The translations under genes and the position numbers were made by a program. The notes below the pieces were generated by a model, which did no database searches, was not told the origin of the DNA, and saw only the letters and a list, made by a program, of their open reading frames with translations. From positions 1-10,495 of the forward strand of contig SXMA01000140.1 in the NCBI GenBank assembly GCA_005777515.1: a stretch of 10,495 nt of DNA, given 5' to 3'. This DNA is from Actinomycetota bacterium (lineage in GTDB: Bacteria; Actinomycetota; Actinomycetes; Nanopelagicales; Nanopelagicaceae). Positions 8,058-10,495 of the stretch are shown piece after piece. Positions within the stretch are counted from its first letter, which is position 1, and each line of letters opens with the position of its first letter.

Positions 8058-8618
8058 TTAGTTTGCGCGCCCGAGATAATCACCGTTGCGGGTATCGACT
8101 AAAACAACTTCATCTTGCTTAATAAAGAGAGGAACTTGAATTGTGATTCCTGTTTCAAGGGTGGCTGGTTTAGATCCTGCAGATGAACGATCTCCTTGTA
8201 AGCCTGGTTCGGTGTAGGTAATCTTAAGCGGGACATTTGCTGGCAGTTCGACATAGAGAGGATTTCCCTCGTGTACAGCAACTATCGCCTCCGTGTTTTC
8301 AAGCATGTAATTTGCCGCATCCCCTACCGTCTCAGATGAGATGGTCATCTGGTCGTAGGTGCTGGAATCCATAAAGACAAAACCAGCCTGATCTTTATAG
8401 AGAAATTGCATATCACGCTTCTCAAGAATTGCTACATCCACTTTAACTCCGGCATTGAATGTCTTTTCAACTACTTTTCCTGAAAGGACATTTTTAAGCT
8501 TAGTTCGAACGAATGCTGGACCCTTACCTGGTTTCACGTGCTGAAATTCAACAACGCTCCAGAGCTGACCTTCTATATCTAGGGTCATTCCGTTCTTAAG
8601 ATCGTTCGTGGTAGCCAT
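8058..8618 (-). CDS. efp: Translation elongation factor P
   Basis: Binds ribosomes stalled at consecutive prolines and stimulates peptide bond formation. The 186 residues are the standard three-barrel length: KOW-like N-domain (about 1 to 65), central domain (about 68 to 125) and C-terminal OB domain (about 130 to 184, with the GDYLGRAN ending close to the usual GEYxxRA). The tip loop reads [13 protein letters not shown] with Lys32 at the tip, flanked by prolines 30 and 34. This PGKGP loop is the actinobacterial type thought to work without lysine modification; neither epmA/epmB nor earP is seen in the window. A 26-bp gap separates it from aroQ, with only a weak, distant AAAAGG before the ATG. 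The usual actinobacterial pepQ-like peptidase gene between aroQ and efp is absent. Identity is secure. Confidence 0.96.
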   Translation of the reverse strand: MATTNDLKNGMTLDIEGQLWSVVEFQHVKPGKGPAFVRTKLKNVLSGKVVEKTFNAGVKVDVAILEKRDMQFLYKDQAGFVFMDSSTYDQMTISSETVGDAANYMLENTEAIVAVHEGNPLYVELPANVPLKITYTEPGLQGDRSSAGSKPATLETGITIQVPLFIKQDEVVLVDTRNGDYLGRAN

Positions 8619-8644
8619 AGCGGCGAAGATTACCTTTTAAATCT

Positions 8645-9085
8645 CTATTTAACTAATTTACTCAGCGCAGCAAAGGCAAGGCGATATGAATCAAGGCCAA
8701 AGCCCGCGATGCTGCCTTGGACAACCCCTGCAATTACCGAGGTATGGCGAAACTCCTCTCGAGATAACGGATTACTCAAATGAACTTCAATGCAAGGTGC
8801 TTTAAGCATCACTACTGCATCACGTATTGCATAAGAATAGTGCGTAAAAGCCGCAGGATTAAAGATTACTGGAGTTTTACTATCCGCAGCTGCATGGAGC
8901 CAGCCAATCAACTCTGATTCATCATTACTCTGCTTTACTTCAACATCAAAATTGAACTCTTTAGCTCCTTGACGGCAAATCTGCTCGATATCAGAGTAAG
9001 AGATATCTCCGTAATAAGATTTTTCACGAAGATCTAGTCGAGAAAGATTAGGTCCGTTGAGCACTATTACTTTTGTCAGGCTCAT
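8645..9085 (-). CDS. aroQ: 3-dehydroquinate dehydratase, type II
   Basis: Removes water from 3-dehydroquinate to give 3-dehydroshikimate, third step of the shikimate pathway. The 146 residues are typical of the dodecameric type II enzyme. Motifs are in order and offset by one from the M. tuberculosis enzyme: LNGPNL at 9 to 14, Arg20 and the catalytic Tyr25 before Gly26, Asn76 in FNPAAFTHYS, catalytic His82, His102 in EVHLSN, and Arg109 and Arg113 in SREEFRH. The ATG directly follows the aroB stop (TAG then ATG), with TTGGAG at 5-nt spacing as ribosome-binding site. It lies in the aroK-aroB-aroQ cluster, so the substrate comes from the adjacent gene's product. Identity is secure. Confidence 0.96.
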   Translation of the reverse strand: MSLTKVIVLNGPNLSRLDLREKSYYGDISYSDIEQICRQGAKEFNFDVEVKQSNDESELIGWLHAAADSKTPVIFNPAAFTHYSYAIRDAVVMLKAPCIEVHLSNPLSREEFRHTSVIAGVVQGSIAGFGLDSYRLAFAALSKLVK

Positions 9086-10114
9086 CTACTCTCCAATACT
9101 TTCTAGGAAACTCTTCTCCAGCTGCTGATCTGTAATACCTTCAGCTCTTGTTGGCGTTCCCAGAGCGCTCAAGGTAACAAAGCGAATTCTACCCCCACGC
9201 ACCTTCTTGTCATTGCGCATAATCTCGAGTAGTTCAGGCCATGAGCCATTTGGGTATTTGGCATTAAGTCCTAGGGTATCTAGAACCTGATTCTGCCTAT
9301 CAAGATCTTTGGCAGGAAGTCCAGAGAATTCAAACGATAGTTGAGCCGCAAATCGCAAACCCAGAGCTATCGCTTCACCATGACGAAGCGAGTATTTAGA
9401 ATGTTTCTCAATTGCATGGCCCAAAGTGTGGCCGTAATTCAAAATCTCACGAAGGCTTGATTCCCTAAAGTCATCACTGACAACTTTTGCTTTTACTGCG
9501 ATAGATCTATAAATGAGCCCCGCCAAATTCTTCTTCCAGTTTTCGTCTATTAAACCAAGTATCTCGGTATCATCAATAAAGCCACATTTAGCAACTTCTG
9601 CCATTCCTGCCTTGAGATCACGTTCAGAGAGTGAATTGAGGAAATTCTGATCAATTAAAACAGCACTTGGTGAGTGAAAGGCCCCAATGAGATTCTTTCC
9701 TGCATCCAGATTTAATCCGGTTTTTCCTCCAATAGCTGCATCGACCATTCCGGCAAGTGAAGTGGGGATGGCGATCCAATCAACACCGCGTTGATATGAA
9801 GCGGCAACAAAACCTGCTAAATCAGTGGTCGCTCCTCCGCCAAAACCAACAATGAGGCAGTTTCTATCAAGTTTGGCAGCAGCGATCTTTTCAGTTACCT
9901 GGTTAAAGGACTGAATACTCTTCTGCCCCTCCCCATCCTCCACTTCAATCAAGAGACAATGCGAAGGAAAAGCTGCTCCGAAACTGACTGAAATAGATTT
10001 AGGAGTAATAAGCACTACGTCTCGGTTTTGGGTTAGTGTAGATAGATCTCTCCAAACATCCTCTGTAAAGCTAATCTCATAGCGCTTTTCGGCATTAACA
10101 GTTATCGGTTTCAT
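9086..10114 (-). CDS. aroB: 3-dehydroquinate synthase
   Basis: NAD-dependent, metal-dependent enzyme that cyclises DAHP to 3-dehydroquinate, second shikimate-pathway step. The 342 residues are slightly shorter than the common 350 to 365. The NAD-binding GFGGGATTDLAGF is at about 90 to 102. PTSLAGMVDAAIGGKTGLN (about 117 to 135) and GKNLIGAFHSP (about 139 to 149) form the substrate site. The expected metal ligands are Glu173 in MAEVAKCG, His229 in NYGHTLGHA and His245 in LRHGEA, the last two spaced 16 apart as in the Aspergillus domain. It overlaps aroK by 4 bp (ATGA) and abuts aroQ. No clear Shine-Dalgarno is seen, consistent with coupling to aroK. Identity is secure. Confidence 0.96.
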   Translation of the reverse strand: MKPITVNAEKRYEISFTEDVWRDLSTLTQNRDVVLITPKSISVSFGAAFPSHCLLIEVEDGEGQKSIQSFNQVTEKIAAAKLDRNCLIVGFGGGATTDLAGFVAASYQRGVDWIAIPTSLAGMVDAAIGGKTGLNLDAGKNLIGAFHSPSAVLIDQNFLNSLSERDLKAGMAEVAKCGFIDDTEILGLIDENWKKNLAGLIYRSIAVKAKVVSDDFRESSLREILNYGHTLGHAIEKHSKYSLRHGEAIALGLRFAAQLSFEFSGLPAKDLDRQNQVLDTLGLNAKYPNGSWPELLEIMRNDKKVRGGRIRFVTLSALGTPTRAEGITDQQLEKSFLESIGE

Positions 10115-10495
10115 AGCGCCAACTCTTTTACTATCTCTTCAACAACTTCAACAGGTTTCTTGTTATCAGTTGAAACTCTAGCCTTGGCAAGTGCTTCATA
10201 GGTTGAACGGCGCTTTTCCATCAAAGCAATCCATTGCTGTCTGGGATTTCCAAGAAGTAAAGGGCGATCTCGATTAAAGCCTACTCTTGGTGCTGCATTA
10301 GAGATTGAAACATCGAGAAAAACAACATTTGCCATTAGCGATAACCTCTTGGACACTTCAAGATCCATAACCGAACCTCCGCCGAGTGCGATTACGCCAT
10401 CTTGGTTCTCAATCAAATCAATCACCACAGCGCTCTCCATTTCCCTGAACGCGGGTTCTCCATCAATTATGAAGATCTCGGAAATACTCTTTCCA
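10111..10495 (-). CDS. aroK: Shikimate kinase (5' end beyond window)
   Basis: Phosphorylates shikimate with ATP, fifth step of the pathway. About 127 C-terminal residues are visible; the N-terminal 35 to 45, including the P-loop and the first shikimate-binding Asp, lie past the window edge. The visible part starts in the GKSISEIFIIDGEPAFRE segment, whose Arg contacts shikimate. It continues with the ALGGGSV motif, the lid region GFNRDRPLL with the ATP-contacting Arg, and the RRSTYEALA adenine-side helix. The ATG at 10438 to 10440 is internal, because the frame and homology extend upstream to the edge. It overlaps aroB by 4 bp. In actinobacteria aroC usually lies just upstream. Identity is secure despite truncation. 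Confidence 0.93.
   Translation of the reverse strand, partial: GKSISEIFIIDGEPAFREMESAVVIDLIENQDGVIALGGGSVMDLEVSKRLSLMANVVFLDVSISNAAPRVGFNRDRPLLLGNPRQQWIALMEKRRSTYEALAKARVSTDNKKPVEVVEEIVKELAL

Noticed and set aside
8099-8281. Second minus-strand open frame inside efp
   Set aside because: It is an alternative frame of efp with low-complexity Leu/Ser/Gln content and no ribosome-binding site; efp itself has full-length homology.
10438-10440. ATG as the start of a short 109-residue shikimate kinase
   Set aside because: The frame continues to the window edge with conserved shikimate kinase residues (GKSISEIF...FRE); the true start is outside.
10460-10494. GKS at the visible N-terminal edge of AroK as the ATP-binding P-loop
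   Set aside because: Its position just before EIF and the FRE segment identifies it as the G-R/K-S-I element after the P-loop; the real GxxGxGKT lies upstream of the window.
1-10495. Mobile elements, CRISPR, tRNA or prophage genes
   Set aside because: Coding genes of two housekeeping operons account for nearly all bases; I saw no repeat arrays, transposase or integrase motifs, or tRNA-like cloverleaf in the short gaps.

Overview
The window carries two minus-strand biosynthetic gene blocks separated by one plus-strand regulator. Every recognisable gene has its best family match among Actinobacteria, and the order (aroK-aroB-aroQ-efp-nusB, then a BldD-type regulator, then pyrR-pyrB-pyrC-carA-carB) matches the arrangement I know around bldD in Streptomyces. 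Base composition looks only moderately GC (in the mid-40s by eye), intergenic space is almost nil, and proteins are of standard or slightly short length. Together these suggest a small-genome, low-GC actinobacterium, possibly a freshwater planktonic lineage of the Nanopelagicales (acI) type. The phylum call is fairly firm; the lineage is inference from composition and compactness.

Right block (10495 to 7647, read leftward): aroK (5' end outside the window), aroB, aroQ, efp and nusB. The first three supply shikimate-pathway steps (3-dehydroquinate synthase, type II 3-dehydroquinate dehydratase, shikimate kinase). efp and nusB encode a translation factor and a transcription antitermination/rRNA maturation factor. 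Junctions are a 4-bp ATGA overlap, zero-gap TAG/ATG, a 26-bp gap, and zero-gap TAA/GTG.

Centre (7056 to 7669): a BldD-like XRE-family regulator on the plus strand keeps the bipartite RxD-x8-RxxD signature used by BldD to bind cyclic di-GMP. Its 3' end overlaps the 3' end of nusB by 23 bp. It shares a 128-bp divergent upstream region with pyrR. That region contains the most informative regulatory element of the window: a PyrR-binding-loop match lying immediately before the pyrR Shine-Dalgarno sequence, which suggests translational control of the pyr operon by PyrR.

Left block (7055 to 1): pyrR, pyrB, pyrC, carA and carB (3' end outside the window), encoding the PyrR regulator and the first three enzymatic steps of de novo pyrimidine synthesis, from glutamine/bicarbonate to carbamoyl phosphate, carbamoyl aspartate and dihydroorotate. 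All genes overlap or abut, so they are very probably one transcript. No gene-free stretch reaches 300 bases. I see no tRNA, rRNA, CRISPR, insertion sequence or phage gene, and no wholly new system; the interest lies in regulation and compaction.
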